A DNA stretch of 64,000 nucleotides from DASSSQ01 sp963839285 (GTDB lineage: Bacteria > Actinomycetota > Thermoleophilia > Gaiellales > Gaiellaceae), in assembly GCA_963839285.1 (NCBI GenBank), contig CAWIUN010000003.1, positions 1 through 64,000 of the forward strand, in the 5' to 3' direction. Shown one piece after another: positions 1 through 8,542 of the stretch. The translations under genes were made by a program, and so were the position numbers. Each line of letters starts with the position of its first letter. Position 1 is the first letter of the stretch. The notes beneath the pieces are model-generated. The model was not told where the DNA came from, did not search any database, and saw only the letters and a program-made list of their open reading frames with translations.

Positions 1-2
1 CG

Positions 3-1229
3 CTACGGGTGGTTGTCGCGCGGGTCCCAGAGCGGGACGGCGGCGGTCTGCTCGTAGGCCATCCCGTGCGGGTAGCTGATCAGCTCGACGTAGGTGCCGA
101 ACGGCGTCCGGAAGTAGTTGATCGTCTGGCCGGCCGCGGGCCCGTCGGTGACCGGCAGCGGCCCGAGCAGCTTCTCGGCGCCGCGGCGCTGCATCGTCTC
201 GACCGCCTTGTCGATGTCGCGGACGTAGTAGGCGATGTGGTGGCCGCCGTAGTCCGAGTTCCGCGCGAAGGTGCGGTCCTGGTCGGGCGCCCGGTACTGG
301 AAGAGCTCCACGTTCGGGCCGTTGCCGCCGCGCAGCATCCGGATCTGGTCGACGACGGCGCGCGGGTCGACGTCGAGCAGGTCCTGCATGAACGTGCCCG
401 TGTCGTCGAGGAACGGCCCGAACGTGAGCGGGTTCGCGAAGCCGAGCACGTCCTCGAACCAGGCGGCGGCCGCGGCGACGTTCGGGACGGTGATGCCGAC
501 GTGGTCGATCCCGAGCAGGCCCGGCACCGTCGTCTGCACCGGGTCGAGGCCGTTCCGCTTCGGCGTCCAGAGCGGCTTGACGCTCGGCACCTGGTAGGCC
601 ATCCCCCGCGGGTAGCTGATCAGCTCGACGTAGGTGCCGAACGGCGTCCGGAAGTAGTTGATCGACTGGCCGGCGGCGGGCCCGTCGCTGACCGGCAGCG
701 GCCCGAGCAGCTTCTCGGCGCCGCGGTCGACCATGTGCGCGACCGCCGCGGCGATGTCCTCGACGTAGAAGGCGATGTGGTGCCCCGACCAGTCGCTGTT
801 CCGCGGGAAGCTCGTGTCCTGGTCGGGCGCCGTGTACTCGAAGAGCTCGATGTTGGCGCTGTGACCGATCCGCACCATCGTGATCTGCTCGACGACGGCG
901 CGCGGGTCGACGTCGAGCAGGTCCTGCATGAACGTGCCCGTGTCGTCGCGGAAGGGCCCGAACGTGAGCGGTGCGGTCGCGCCCATCACGTCGCGGAACC
1001 AGGCGACCGCCTCGTCGACGTCGGGGACGGTGATGCCGACGTGGTCGCAGCCGACGAGGTTGAGCTCGCCGGCGCCCTTCGCCGTCGGCGAGCCCGCCGC
1101 CGCGGCGCGGGCCCTCCCCGCGCCGAGGAGCAGCGGCCCGGCCGCGGCCCCGACGCCGAGCGCCGCGGCCCGGCCGAGGAAGGCCCGCCGCGGCATCGCC
1201 TGCTCGAAGAGACCGTCGTCCGTCGCCAT
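3..1229 (-). CDS. Exported protein with two VOC (glyoxalase/dioxygenase fold) domains
   Basis: The protein has 408 residues. It begins with a twin-arginine signal (PRRAFLG, Arg14-Arg15, then an Ala/Gly/Leu-rich stretch), so it is probably Tat-exported. Two VOC domains follow, at about residues 58-220 and 240-400, each with a GIDHVGITVP-type first strand and an RTPFGTYVELISYP end. The halves are so similar, in DNA as well, that they reflect an internal duplication. I chose the ATG at 1229 because AAAGGAG lies just upstream; a start 21 bases earlier is possible. VOC proteins bind metals and act on diverse substrates. The substrate is unknown and a dioxygenase, lyase or resistance role cannot be told apart. 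Confidence 0.85.
   Translation of the reverse strand: MATDDGLFEQAMPRRAFLGRAAALGVGAAAGPLLLGAGRARAAAAGSPTAKGAGELNLVGCDHVGITVPDVDEAVAWFRDVMGATAPLTFGPFRDDTGTFMQDLLDVDPRAVVEQITMVRIGHSANIELFEYTAPDQDTSFPRNSDWSGHHIAFYVEDIAAAVAHMVDRGAEKLLGPLPVSDGPAAGQSINYFRTPFGTYVELISYPRGMAYQVPSVKPLWTPKRNGLDPVQTTVPGLLGIDHVGITVPNVAAAAAWFEDVLGFANPLTFGPFLDDTGTFMQDLLDVDPRAVVDQIRMLRGGNGPNVELFQYRAPDQDRTFARNSDYGGHHIAYYVRDIDKAVETMQRRGAEKLLGPLPVTDGPAAGQTINYFRTPFGTYVELISYPHGMAYEQTAAVPLWDPRDNHP
57..1035. repeat. Internal direct repeat encoding the two VOC domains
   Basis: Bases around 57-480 and 597-1035 are nearly identical over long runs, for example 61-125 against 601-665 and 361-430 against 901-970, with a period of 540 bases. 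The repeat corresponds exactly to the two VOC domains, so it reflects domain duplication within one gene and not a mobile element. Confidence 0.8.
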
Positions 1230-1315
1230 CTCCGCTCCTTTCGCATGCACGTTTGCTTCCCGCGGACACTCTCACGCCCCCGCACCCCTGTCGACTCAGC
1301 CACAATGAGAAGACG

Positions 1316-1705
1316 ATGGCCGAGATCGAGAAGAGCGAGCAGGAGTGGCGGGCGGAGCTGACGCCCGAGCAGTACCGGGTGCTGCGCGAGAAGGGCACCG
1401 AGCGGCCGTTCAGCGGCGAGTACGACCACGTCTTCGACGACGGCACCTACCACTGCGCCGGCTGCGGGGCCGAGCTCTTCTCCTCCGACGCGAAGTACGA
1501 CTCGGGCTGCGGCTGGCCCGCGTTCTCCGCGCCCGCCGACGCCGAGGCGGTCGAGGAGGAGACGGACACGACCCACGGCATGACCCGCACCGAGGTGCTC
1601 TGCGCGAGCTGCGGCGGCCATCTCGGCCACGTCTTCCCGGACGGGCCGCACCCGACGGGGCTGCGCTACTGCATCAACTCGGCGGCGCTGAAGCTCGAGG
1701 AGTAG
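1316..1705 (+). CDS. msrB: Peptide-methionine (R)-S-oxide reductase MsrB
   Basis: This 129-residue protein reduces methionine-R-sulfoxide in oxidised proteins, using thioredoxin. It has both zinc-binding CxxC pairs (C47/C50 in CAGC, C96/C99 in CASC), the GCGWPAF segment with candidate resolving C65, and catalytic C119 in RYCINSAAL. The length is typical of the family. The ATG at 1316 fits the usual N-terminus; the frame is open 63 bases further upstream, but that extension is not MsrB-like. A CACAAT -10-like element at 1301-1306 lies close to the start, suggesting a very short leader. The stop is followed after 2 nt by the next gene. Confidence 0.95.
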   Translation: MAEIEKSEQEWRAELTPEQYRVLREKGTERPFSGEYDHVFDDGTYHCAGCGAELFSSDAKYDSGCGWPAFSAPADAEAVEEETDTTHGMTRTEVLCASCGGHLGHVFPDGPHPTGLRYCINSAALKLEE

Positions 1706-1707
1706 CC

Positions 1708-2295
1708 GTGGCCGACGCCGTCACAGGGGCCCTCGCGGCCGTCGTCGACGACGCGCGCGCGCAGATCGCGGCCGGCGAGGAGCCGGACGCGGACGCGCTG
1801 CGGGCGCGGATCCGCGAGACGGGCGCAGACGCGGAGGCGGTCGAGCGCGCGCTCGGGCGGCTCGAGCGGGTGCTCGCGGTGCACCGCGCCCGGGCCCGGC
1901 TCGCGGAGACACGACCCGCGCCGCGGCCCGTCCTGCCCGGGCGCAGGCCGAAGCCGCTGCTGCGGACGCGCGCGACGATCACGGGGAACATGGACGTCCG
2001 CCGCGCCGGCGACGAGGGCGCGCCGGCGCTCGCCTGGGACGCCGCGCCCGGGGTCGAGTCGTGGGAGGTGCGCTTCAGCGAGCGGCCCGACGCGCGCTCG
2101 GAGTACGTCGTCCGCGAGACGCTGACGCTGCCGGGCTCCGCGACCGGCGTGCCGCTCTCCCTCGGCGCTCAGACCCAGCGGATCCACGTGCTCGGGCGCG
2201 GCCGCGGCGGCAAGCTCGTCCGGCGGGCGCTGATCGCCGGGCTGACGCGCGAGAACTGGCGCGAGCGCTGGCAGCGGCGCGCCAGCGCGGCCTAG
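1708..2295 (+). CDS. Hypothetical protein with a fibronectin-III-like C-terminal half
   Basis: This 195-residue protein starts with GTG 2 nt after the msrB stop and is probably co-transcribed. Residues 1-70 are charged and helical (a likely coiled region rich in Ala, Arg and Glu), and residues 70-95 are a basic proline-rich linker. Residues 95-180 look like one fibronectin-type-III beta-sandwich (PALAWDAAPGVESWEVRFS, then alternating strands). There is no signal peptide or membrane segment. I do not recognise the family; the fold assignment is by eye. Confidence 0.6.
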   Translation: MADAVTGALAAVVDDARAQIAAGEEPDADALRARIRETGADAEAVERALGRLERVLAVHRARARLAETRPAPRPVLPGRRPKPLLRTRATITGNMDVRRAGDEGAPALAWDAAPGVESWEVRFSERPDARSEYVVRETLTLPGSATGVPLSLGAQTQRIHVLGRGRGGKLVRRALIAGLTRENWRERWQRRASAA

Positions 2296-2303
2296 CCCGC
2301 CAG

Positions 2304-2672
2304 CTAGACGGACGCCGTGATCGTGATCCCGCCGCGCGCCTTCTGGCGCAGGCCGACGTGCACGGCGCCGGGCTCGAGCCGGAGCGCCTCGGCGAGGTCG
2401 TCGCGGATCCGGACGGCGAGCGCCTCGCAGAAGTGGCCCTCGTTGCGGAAGCGCATCAGGTAGAGCTTCAGCGACTTCGACTCGAGGCAGAGCGCGTCGG
2501 GCGCGTACTCGATCGACGCCGTGTAGAGGTCGGGCTGACCGGTGACCGGGCAGACCGCGGCCAGCTCGTCGCTCTGGAGCTCGACCCGCGCGACGCCGGG
2601 ATTCGGAAAGGTCTCGAGGCCGGCGTAGTGCTCGGAGCCGGCATGGCCGAGGGCGACGAATTCGTCGGGCAC
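2304..2672 (-). CDS. queF: NADPH-dependent preQ0 reductase QueF (intact copy)
   Basis: This 122-residue type-I QueF reduces 7-cyano-7-deazaguanine (preQ0) to preQ1 for queuosine tRNA modification. Catalytic C41 lies in VCPVTGQPDLY with the partner Asp at D48, and the NADPH-binding ESKSLKLYLMRFRNEG segment is complete. Full family length with an ATG start. No queC, queD or queE lies nearby. A second, very similar copy follows directly upstream on the same strand. Confidence 0.93.
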   Translation of the reverse strand: MPDEFVALGHAGSEHYAGLETFPNPGVARVELQSDELAAVCPVTGQPDLYTASIEYAPDALCLESKSLKLYLMRFRNEGHFCEALAVRIRDDLAEALRLEPGAVHVGLRQKARGGITITASV

Positions 2673-2684
2673 GGCACCATAGAG

Positions 2685-3054
2685 CTAGACCGACGCGGTG
2701 ATCGTGATCCCGCCGCGCGCCTTCTGGCGCAGGGCGACGTGCACGGCTCCCGGCTCGAGCCGGAGCGCCTCGGCGAGGTCGTCGCGGATCCGGACGGCGA
2801 GCGCCTCGCAGAAGTGGCCTTCGTTGCGGAAGCGCATCAGGTAGAGCTTCAGCGACTTCGACTCGAGGCAGAGCTCGTCGGGCGCATACTCGATCGACGC
2901 CGTGTAGAGGTCGGGCTGGCCGGTCACCGGACAGACCGCGGCCAGCTCGTCGCTCTGGAGCTCGACCCGTGCGACTCCGGGGTTCGGAAAGGTCTCGAGG
3001 CCGGCGTAGTGCTCCGAGCCGGCGTGGCCGAGGGCGACGAATCGTCGGGCACGA
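2685..3054 (-). CDS. queF: Second queF copy, frameshifted near its start
   Basis: From residue 5 to the end this copy matches the neighbouring queF almost residue for residue, with the same catalytic Cys and ESKSLKLYL motif. Compared with the intact copy, one base is missing around 3039-3042 (GACGATTCG in place of GACGAATTCG), so the GTG at about 3054 is out of frame with the body. The copies differ at scattered mostly synonymous third positions, which argues against a read error creating the duplicate. It is either a real tandem duplication with a new or artefactual frameshift, or two strain variants joined during assembly. Confidence 0.75.
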
Positions 3055-3077
3055 CAGCATCGTACGGGCAGCCGGTT

Positions 3078-4279
3078 TCAGGCCGCCGCCGGCGCGAGCG
3101 GCAGCGGGCGGAACCCGTCGATGCGGAGGGGAACGAGGCGGTGGCCGCGCACGCCGCGCCGGTCGAGGTCGACGTCGAGGACGGCCGTCCTGGCGGTGAC
3201 GCCCTGCGACGGGAAGACGAAGTTGCCGAGCGTCCAGGCGACGAGCGTCGAGCGGGAGGGGCGGGCGACGCCGCCGAGGACGTGCGGGTGCGCCCCGAGG
3301 ACGAGGCTCCCGCCGGCGTTCAGGCAGCTGCCGGCGAGCACGCTGCTGCCGGCGCGTCCGGCTCGGGCCGAAGCTCGGTGCCCCAGTGGAAGTAGCAGAC
3401 GACGACGTCGGCCGCCCGGCGGGCCGCGCGGACGTCTGCGTCGATCGCGGCCGGCTCGGCGCGCGCCGTGCCGGGCTCGCGCGCCGTCGCGGTGAAGCCG
3501 TCGGGGTTGACGTCGGAATAGCCGAGGAGGGCGATCCGGAGACCTCCGGCGTCGACGATCGCAGGGCGGCGGGCGGCGCGCTCGTCGGCGCCGGCGCCGA
3601 CCGGCCGGATGCCCGCGGCGCGCACGTTCCGGACGGTCTCGAGCAAGGCGGCGCGGCCGAAGTCCCCCGCGTGGTTGTTCGCGAGCGTCAGCACGTCGAA
3701 GCCGGCGAGCCGGGCGAGCGGCCCGAGCAGCCGGGGCGGCCCGCGGAAGGTGTACTCCTTCGCCGCCGCCGTGCCGCCGGTCGTCACCGCCGTCTCGAGG
3801 TTGCCGACGGTGACGTCCGCGGCGCGGAGGACGGGCGCGACCGACCGCCACGCGTACGCGGCGCCGTGCCGGGCGAGCGCCGGCCCGACCTGCTCGCCGA
3901 ACGTGATGTCCCCGACCGCGCGGAGCAGGGCCGGCCGGACGAGCAGCGTCCCGACCCGGTGCGTGCGGTCGCCGACCGCGACCGCGAGGCGGTGGCTCCC
4001 GGGGCGGCCGGCCGTGAAGCCCAGCCGGTAGCGGCCGTCCCGGCCGGCGACGGTCGTCGCGACGACGCGGCCGCCGGCGAGGAGGCGGACGTGCGCTCCG
4101 GGCGTGGCCGAGCCCGCGATCGGGACGCGGACGCCCGGCGCCCTCCAGTCGGGCAGCCGCGTGGAGACCGTCGGCCCGACGGCGCCGGCGGCCGTCGAGG
4201 TCTCGTCGCGCCAGAGCAGCAGCGTCAGCGCCCAGACGACGGCCGCCGCGACCGCGAGGCCGGGAAGGTAGCGTCGCAT
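3078..4279 (-). CDS. CapA family (PGA_cap) metallophosphatase-like protein
   Basis: About 400 residues. One N-terminal membrane segment (residues 5-22, YLPGLAVAAAVVWALTLLL) is followed by a beta-sandwich linker (about 45-120). The CapA domain has GDITFGEQVGP, NLETAVTT, LANNHAGDFG, LLGYSDVNPDG and HWGTELRPEP, and in another frame GAHPHVLGG and TLGNFVFPSQG. The domain is calcineurin-like and is found in poly-gamma-glutamate synthesis proteins, but no capB or capC is present here. One frame change at about 3350 separates the last 90 residues. Start ATG at 4279. Probably membrane-anchored and facing outward; substrate unknown. Confidence 0.8.
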
Positions 4280-4328
4280 CGTCCGGGCTTCGCACGGCCC
4301 GGGAGGACTCCTCCCTCCCCGGGTCGCG

Positions 4329-4976
4329 CTAGGCGGGCACCGAGCGCCGTGCTCGACGCCGCCGGTCGGAGCCGCTTCGGCGCTCGCGGCCCGGCGGCAG
4401 TTCGACCTGCCCGCGCGTTCGACGGCGATCGGCACCGGAGCGCCGGTCGCGTCCGGATCGCCGCTCCTCCGTCGCGGCCGGGCCTTCGGCGGCTCCGACC
4501 CACGCGAGGAACCAGGCGACCGCGGAGACGAGCAGGCCCACCTCGGCGGCGCCGGCCGCGGCGCCGATCCCCTTCGCGGCCAGCAGGACGGCCGTCGCCG
4601 CCGCCGCGGCCAGCGTCGCGCACCCGAGCGCCGCGAGCGCGAGCCTCGTGCCGCCGCGGCCGCCAGTCCACGCGGAGGAGCGGACGTCGCCGGCCGGCGC
4701 CGCAGCGGCGGGCGCGAGTGGCTCGACGCCCGAGGTGTACGCGGCGATCCGCGAGCGAAGCATGGCCGACGGCACCGGCGCGGGTCCGGCGCCGGACGAC
4801 CCCACCGGCGCGAGCAGGCGAAGTCGCTCGACCTCCCGCTCGGCTCGCCGTCGGCGCAGGGGGCGACCGTCGCGCCTGCTCCGCTCGAGCTGCTCCTCCG
4901 CGACGCGCAGCCGCGACGCGAGGACGAGGCCGCTGAAGTGGAGCCGGAACGTCTCTGCGTGTTCTGCACGACGCAT
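4329..4976 (-). CDS. Hypothetical membrane protein with RRSGxDRR repeats
   Basis: 215 residues. An Arg/Glu-rich N-terminal helix (about 1-55) precedes two adjacent hydrophobic segments (about 112-135 and 138-160, Ala/Leu/Val rich). The short tail is strongly basic and repeats RRSGRDRRSGADRRR and RRSGSDRRRR. The ATG at 4976 is the plausible start although the frame is open further upstream. No known domain is recognised. The tail may bind nucleic acid, phospholipid or a cyclic nucleotide (RxxxR is a PilZ ligand motif), which is only a suggestion given the cyclic-di-GMP genes next door. Confidence 0.5.
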   Translation of the reverse strand: MRRAEHAETFRLHFSGLVLASRLRVAEEQLERSRRDGRPLRRRRAEREVERLRLLAPVGSSGAGPAPVPSAMLRSRIAAYTSGVEPLAPAAAAPAGDVRSSAWTGGRGGTRLALAALGCATLAAAAATAVLLAAKGIGAAAGAAEVGLLVSAVAWFLAWVGAAEGPAATEERRSGRDRRSGADRRRTRGQVELPPGRERRSGSDRRRRARRSVPA

Positions 4977-5023
4977 GTCCGTTCGATTCTGCGACGCGGG
5001 CCGCCGCCCTGCAAGACGCGACG

Positions 5024-5638
5024 TCAGGCGGCGGATGCGGACACGTCGAGCACGGCGAGGAGCGCCCCGACGCAGGCCGGGTCGAACTGGCTGCCCGCGG
5101 CGCGCTGCAGCTCGTCGACCGCCTGGGTCTTGTCGACCTGCGAGCGGTAGGGTCGCGGCTCGATCATGGCCCGGAACGCATCCGCGACGGCGACCACCCT
5201 CGCCCCCAGCGGGATCCGCTCGCCCGCGAGCGCCTCGGGGTAGCCCCGGCCGTCCCAGCGCTCGTGGTGCGAGCGGACGATCGAGACGACCTCGTGCGAG
5301 AAGACGCGGCCCGCCAGCTCGGCCCCGTCGTCGGGATGGCGGCGGACCTCCTCCCACTCCTCGTCGTCGAGCGGCCCCGGCTTGAGCAGGATCCGCTCGT
5401 CGAGATCGAGCTTGCCGATGTCGTGAACGAGCGCGCCGGCGATCAGCGCGGCGAGCCGCTCCGGCGAGAGCTGGAGGAACTCGCCGATCCGGCGGGCGAG
5501 GTCGGCGACCGCCTCCGCGTGCTCGTCGGGAAAGGCACCCGCGTCCGCGAGCTCGCGTGCGACCCGGCCGCCGGCGGTGCGCAGCTGCGTCACCTGGACG
5601 CCGGCCCGGCCGGATCCGTGCTCACGGCGATCGCTCAT
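5024..5638 (-). CDS. HD-GYP domain protein, probable cyclic-di-GMP phosphodiesterase
   Basis: 204 residues. The metal-binding H72-D73 lies in ALVHDIGKLDLD, with HHERWDGRGYP at 124-134 giving two more His ligands and an exact GYP signature. The family hydrolyses cyclic-di-GMP to GMP. There is no receiver or sensor domain and no membrane segment, so it is a stand-alone cytosolic enzyme. It is divergent from the GGDEF gene at 5754, so the pair could make and degrade the same messenger. Its ribosome binding site lies in a hairpin (see 5645-5658). Confidence 0.9.
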   Translation of the reverse strand: MSDRREHGSGRAGVQVTQLRTAGGRVARELADAGAFPDEHAEAVADLARRIGEFLQLSPERLAALIAGALVHDIGKLDLDERILLKPGPLDDEEWEEVRRHPDDGAELAGRVFSHEVVSIVRSHHERWDGRGYPEALAGERIPLGARVVAVADAFRAMIEPRPYRSQVDKTQAVDELQRAAGSQFDPACVGALLAVLDVSASAA

Positions 5639-5644
5639 CGATGT

Positions 5645-5658
5645 CCCCCTTTCGGGGG
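5645..5658 (-). promoter_or_regulatory. GAAA-tetraloop hairpin covering the ribosome binding site of the HD-GYP gene
   Basis: Read on the minus strand the leader contains CCCCC-GAAA-GGGGG followed by ACATCG and the ATG. The five G residues are the only Shine-Dalgarno-like sequence and pair fully with the five C residues across a GNRA-type loop. The structure would hide the ribosome binding site. What opens it is not visible. Confidence 0.55.
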
Positions 5659-5753
5659 ATGGCCCGCCACTCCTCTACACTCAGCCACACTGCGAGGCGG
5701 GCGGCCCGACCGGGTCTCGCAGCCCGACGAGGACGATTGGGACGGACGACACG

Positions 5754-7414
5754 GTGAAAGCGGCAACTCGAGCGGACGCGGCGTCGCGGGACGGCTGGTG
5801 GACCGCGTTCGGCCGAGGTCGGCTGCGGCTCGCAGTCGTGGCCGCCGCGCTGCTCGGGATCGCGGTCGTGTGGGCGGTCTCGTCGACCGTCGGCTCCCGG
5901 CGCACCGATTCGACGGACAGGTGGCTCAGGCGGGTCGTCGACACGGCGCAGGTGACCTTCGACGAGCGGACGCTCGCCGCCGACCGGAGGGCGTCCACCC
6001 TCGCCGGGATCCGTTCCGTTCAGCAGGCGCTCGCCGACCGCGACACCGCCGCGCTCGCGCGGATCGCAGACCGCACCCCCGCGGACGGGGTTCATCGTCG
6101 GGGGCCGCACCGTCGGCACGCTGCAGGCGACGTCGGCGCGCCGCGCCGTCCGCGTCTACGCCTCCGGCAAGGAGGTGGGAACCGTGGTCGCGACGGTCCC
6201 GCTCGACGAGTCGTTCCTGCGGGCCGTCCGCAGCCGGGGCGGGCTCGGCGACACCGGGCTGCTCGCGATCGCACGCGGCACGACGGTCACGGCGGGACCG
6301 GCGACCGGGACCGAGCTGCGCGTCCGGGCGGGCGAGCCGACGGCGGAACGCGCGCTCGGCCGCCGCTACCGCGCCCTCTCGACCACGCTCGTCGGCGGGC
6401 CGTCGGCGCTCAGCTTCGTCGCGCTCGCTCCTGCGGCGCGCAGCGGCGGCTGGATCGTCCTGCTCGAGGTCGCGCTGCTCGTGCTGGCCCTCGCGGCGGC
6501 GGCGACGGCCCTGCTCGGTGGTCGTGGACGCGCGTCGCCGACGGCGGCGCCCGCCGCCACCGTTCGCGACGCCGTCGCGCTCGTGGGCGACACCCTCGCC
6601 GCGACGCACAACCCCGAGGCGCTCCTGCCCGTCATCCTCGCCGCCGCGATCGAGGCGAGCGGGGCGGTCGGCGGCGAGCTGCTCGAGGATGGACGGCTCG
6701 TCAGCCGCAGGGGCACGATCGACGCGGCGGCGAGGCCGCTCAGCGCCGACCTCGGCGACGCGGCCGGCCGCGGGATCCGCCTGCTGCTCTGGCCGCCCGC
6801 GGACGGGTTCAGCTCCGAGGCGGAGGAGGCTGCCGCCTGGTTCGCGGAGCAGGCGACGATCGCGCTCGAGAACGCCCGGCTGCACAGGATCGTCGAGCAC
6901 CAGGCGGTCACCGACGCGCTGACGGAGCTCGCCAACCGCCGCAGCTTCATCGACCGGCTGGCGACCGAGATCGGGCGCGCCGAGCGCTTCGGCTCGCCGC
7001 TGACCCTCGTGCTCGCCGACCTCGACGACTTCAAGCGGATCAACGACCGGTTCGGCCACATGACCGGCGACGACGTCCTGGTCGCCTTCGCCCGCATCCT
7101 CCGGGCCTCCGTGCGGGAGATCGACCTGCCGGTTCGCCTCGGCGGCGAGGAGTTCGCGCTCGTCCTACCCGATACCGACCTCGCGGGCGGCGTCAGGCTG
7201 GCCGAGCGGTTGCGCCTGACGCTCGCGCAGTCCCGGATCCCGACCGACTCGGAGTCCGGTGCGGGTGACCGCCAGCTTCGGCGTCGCCTCCCACGCGCCG
7301 AACGGGACGGGCGACGAACTGCTCGCCGAGGCCGACACGCAGCTCTACCGCGCGAAGCAGCTCGGCAAGAACATCGTCGTCTCGGCCGAGCATCGAGGCG
7401 CCGGCCGGATCTGA
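5754..7414 (+). CDS. Membrane-bound diguanylate cyclase (GGDEF)
   Basis: About 553 residues. First membrane helix at about 24-42 (LRLAVVAAALLGIAVVWAV), an extracytoplasmic sensor region to about 235, a second helix (GWIVLLEVALLVLALAAAA), a GAF-like region, then a GGDEF domain with DALTELANRRSF, DLDDFKRINDRFGH and the active-site variant GGEEF. It makes cyclic-di-GMP from GTP. Frame changes at about 6088 (a G run) and 7260 interrupt it; the final frame restores TASFGVAS and the YRAKQLGKN end. GTG start at 5754. The sensor domain belongs to no family I recognise. Confidence 0.85.
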
Positions 7415-7458
7415 TCCCGGGCCGGGCGCCGTCCGCCGCCTGCGCCACAATCACGACG

Positions 7459-8451
7459 ATGCGTTCCCTGCGCTTCGCCGCCTTCCTCGCCTCGCTCGCC
7501 GCCGCCGCGGTGCTGTCGGTGCACCTGTGGCTCCAGCTCGTCACGCCCGAGTCGAACGGGCTGTCGCTCGCGCAGCCGCAGCCGAGGCAGCGGTCGGCGC
7601 AGCCGAGGCGCGGTCGCCGCAGCCGAGCCCGCAGTCGCCGCAGCCGAGCCCGCAGTCGTCGCAGCCGAGCCAGCAGCCGCGAATCGTCGGCGTCGAGATC
7701 GCGCCCGACCTGACGGCGCCGGCCAAGCGCCGGACGCACACCCGCACGCGTCCGGTCGCGCCCCCGCCGCAGATCAGGCTCACGGCCTCGCGCGCGGCGC
7801 CGCGGTCGGCGCCGCCGGCGGCCCTGACGGCCGCCTCCGCCTGCCGCGGCGCCGACGCCCCGCGAACGACCCCGCCGCAGACGCCGGCGTCGAAGCCGGA
7901 GCCGAACGCGGCGCCCGCTCCCAAGCCGAAGTCGGCCCCGAAGCCGGCTCCTGCTCCGAAGCCGAAGCCGAAGCCCGGCCCGAAGCCCGACGCCCGGCCC
8001 GAAGCCGAACCCGACCCCAGCTCCGACGCCGGGTCCGACGCCCGGCCCGGAGCCGACCCCGCTCCGCCGCTCCGGAGCCCGACGCCCGGCCCGGAGCCGC
8101 CCGGCCCCGGAGCCGACGCCGACCCCCGGCCCGAAGCCGAAGCCGACGCCGACGCCGGGCCCGAAGCCGACGAGCCGACCCCCGGTCCGAAGCCGGCACC
8201 TTCCCCGGAGCCGAGCCCCGCGCCCGCGCCGAGCCCCGCCCCGTCGCCTCAGCCCCCACCCGAGCCCGGCCCGACCCCACCGCCGCCCACACCGCCGACG
8301 CCGCCGACCCCGCCCGTCCCGCCCGCTCCACCGACTCCGTCCCGTCACGCCGCCGACGCCGCCCGCTGCCCCGGAGACACGACCCGGCTGGGGTTGGGGC
8401 GACGACAACCACACGCACGTCGGCCCGCCCGGAGGCGGCCATCGCCACTGA
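7459..8451 (+). CDS. Exported proline-rich, low-complexity protein
   Basis: It opens with a signal-anchor-like sequence (MRSLRFAAFLASLAAAAVLS). The rest is dominated by Pro with Lys, Ser, Glu and Ala: SPQPSPQ units, then PKP/PAPKP units, then TPP units. The end reads PGWGWGDDNHTHVGPPGGGHRH, rich in His and Gly. Frames change at about 7605, 7990 and 8340, where the repeats make indels likely. PKP-rich stretches form stiff extended rods that cross cell envelopes, as in TonB. The His-rich tail could bind metal. Function unknown. CACAAT at 7446-7451 with ATG at 7459 suggests a leaderless transcript. Confidence 0.6.
7880..8340 (+). repeat. Low-complexity repeat coding for Pro-Lys/Pro-Ser/Pro-Thr units
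   Basis: Degenerate 6-12 base units (CCGAAGCCG, CCGAGCCCC, CCGCCGACG types) repeat through this stretch inside the proline-rich gene. Such repeats change length easily and also attract sequencing indels, which explains the mixed reading frames here. Confidence 0.7.
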
Positions 8452-8542
8452 CGCGCAGGACCCGGCCGGCCCGAACGAGCGGCGCCGCCTGCTGTCCGCG
8501 CGACGACCGCTCCAGGGAGGCATCGAGTGCCTGAGCCGGCGG

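Noticed and set aside
1666..3060. Long open frame opposite and across the queF pair
   Set aside because: It is an Arg/Pro/Ala-rich shadow of the queF and upstream genes caused by very high GC at third positions; the real frames show conserved catalytic motifs.
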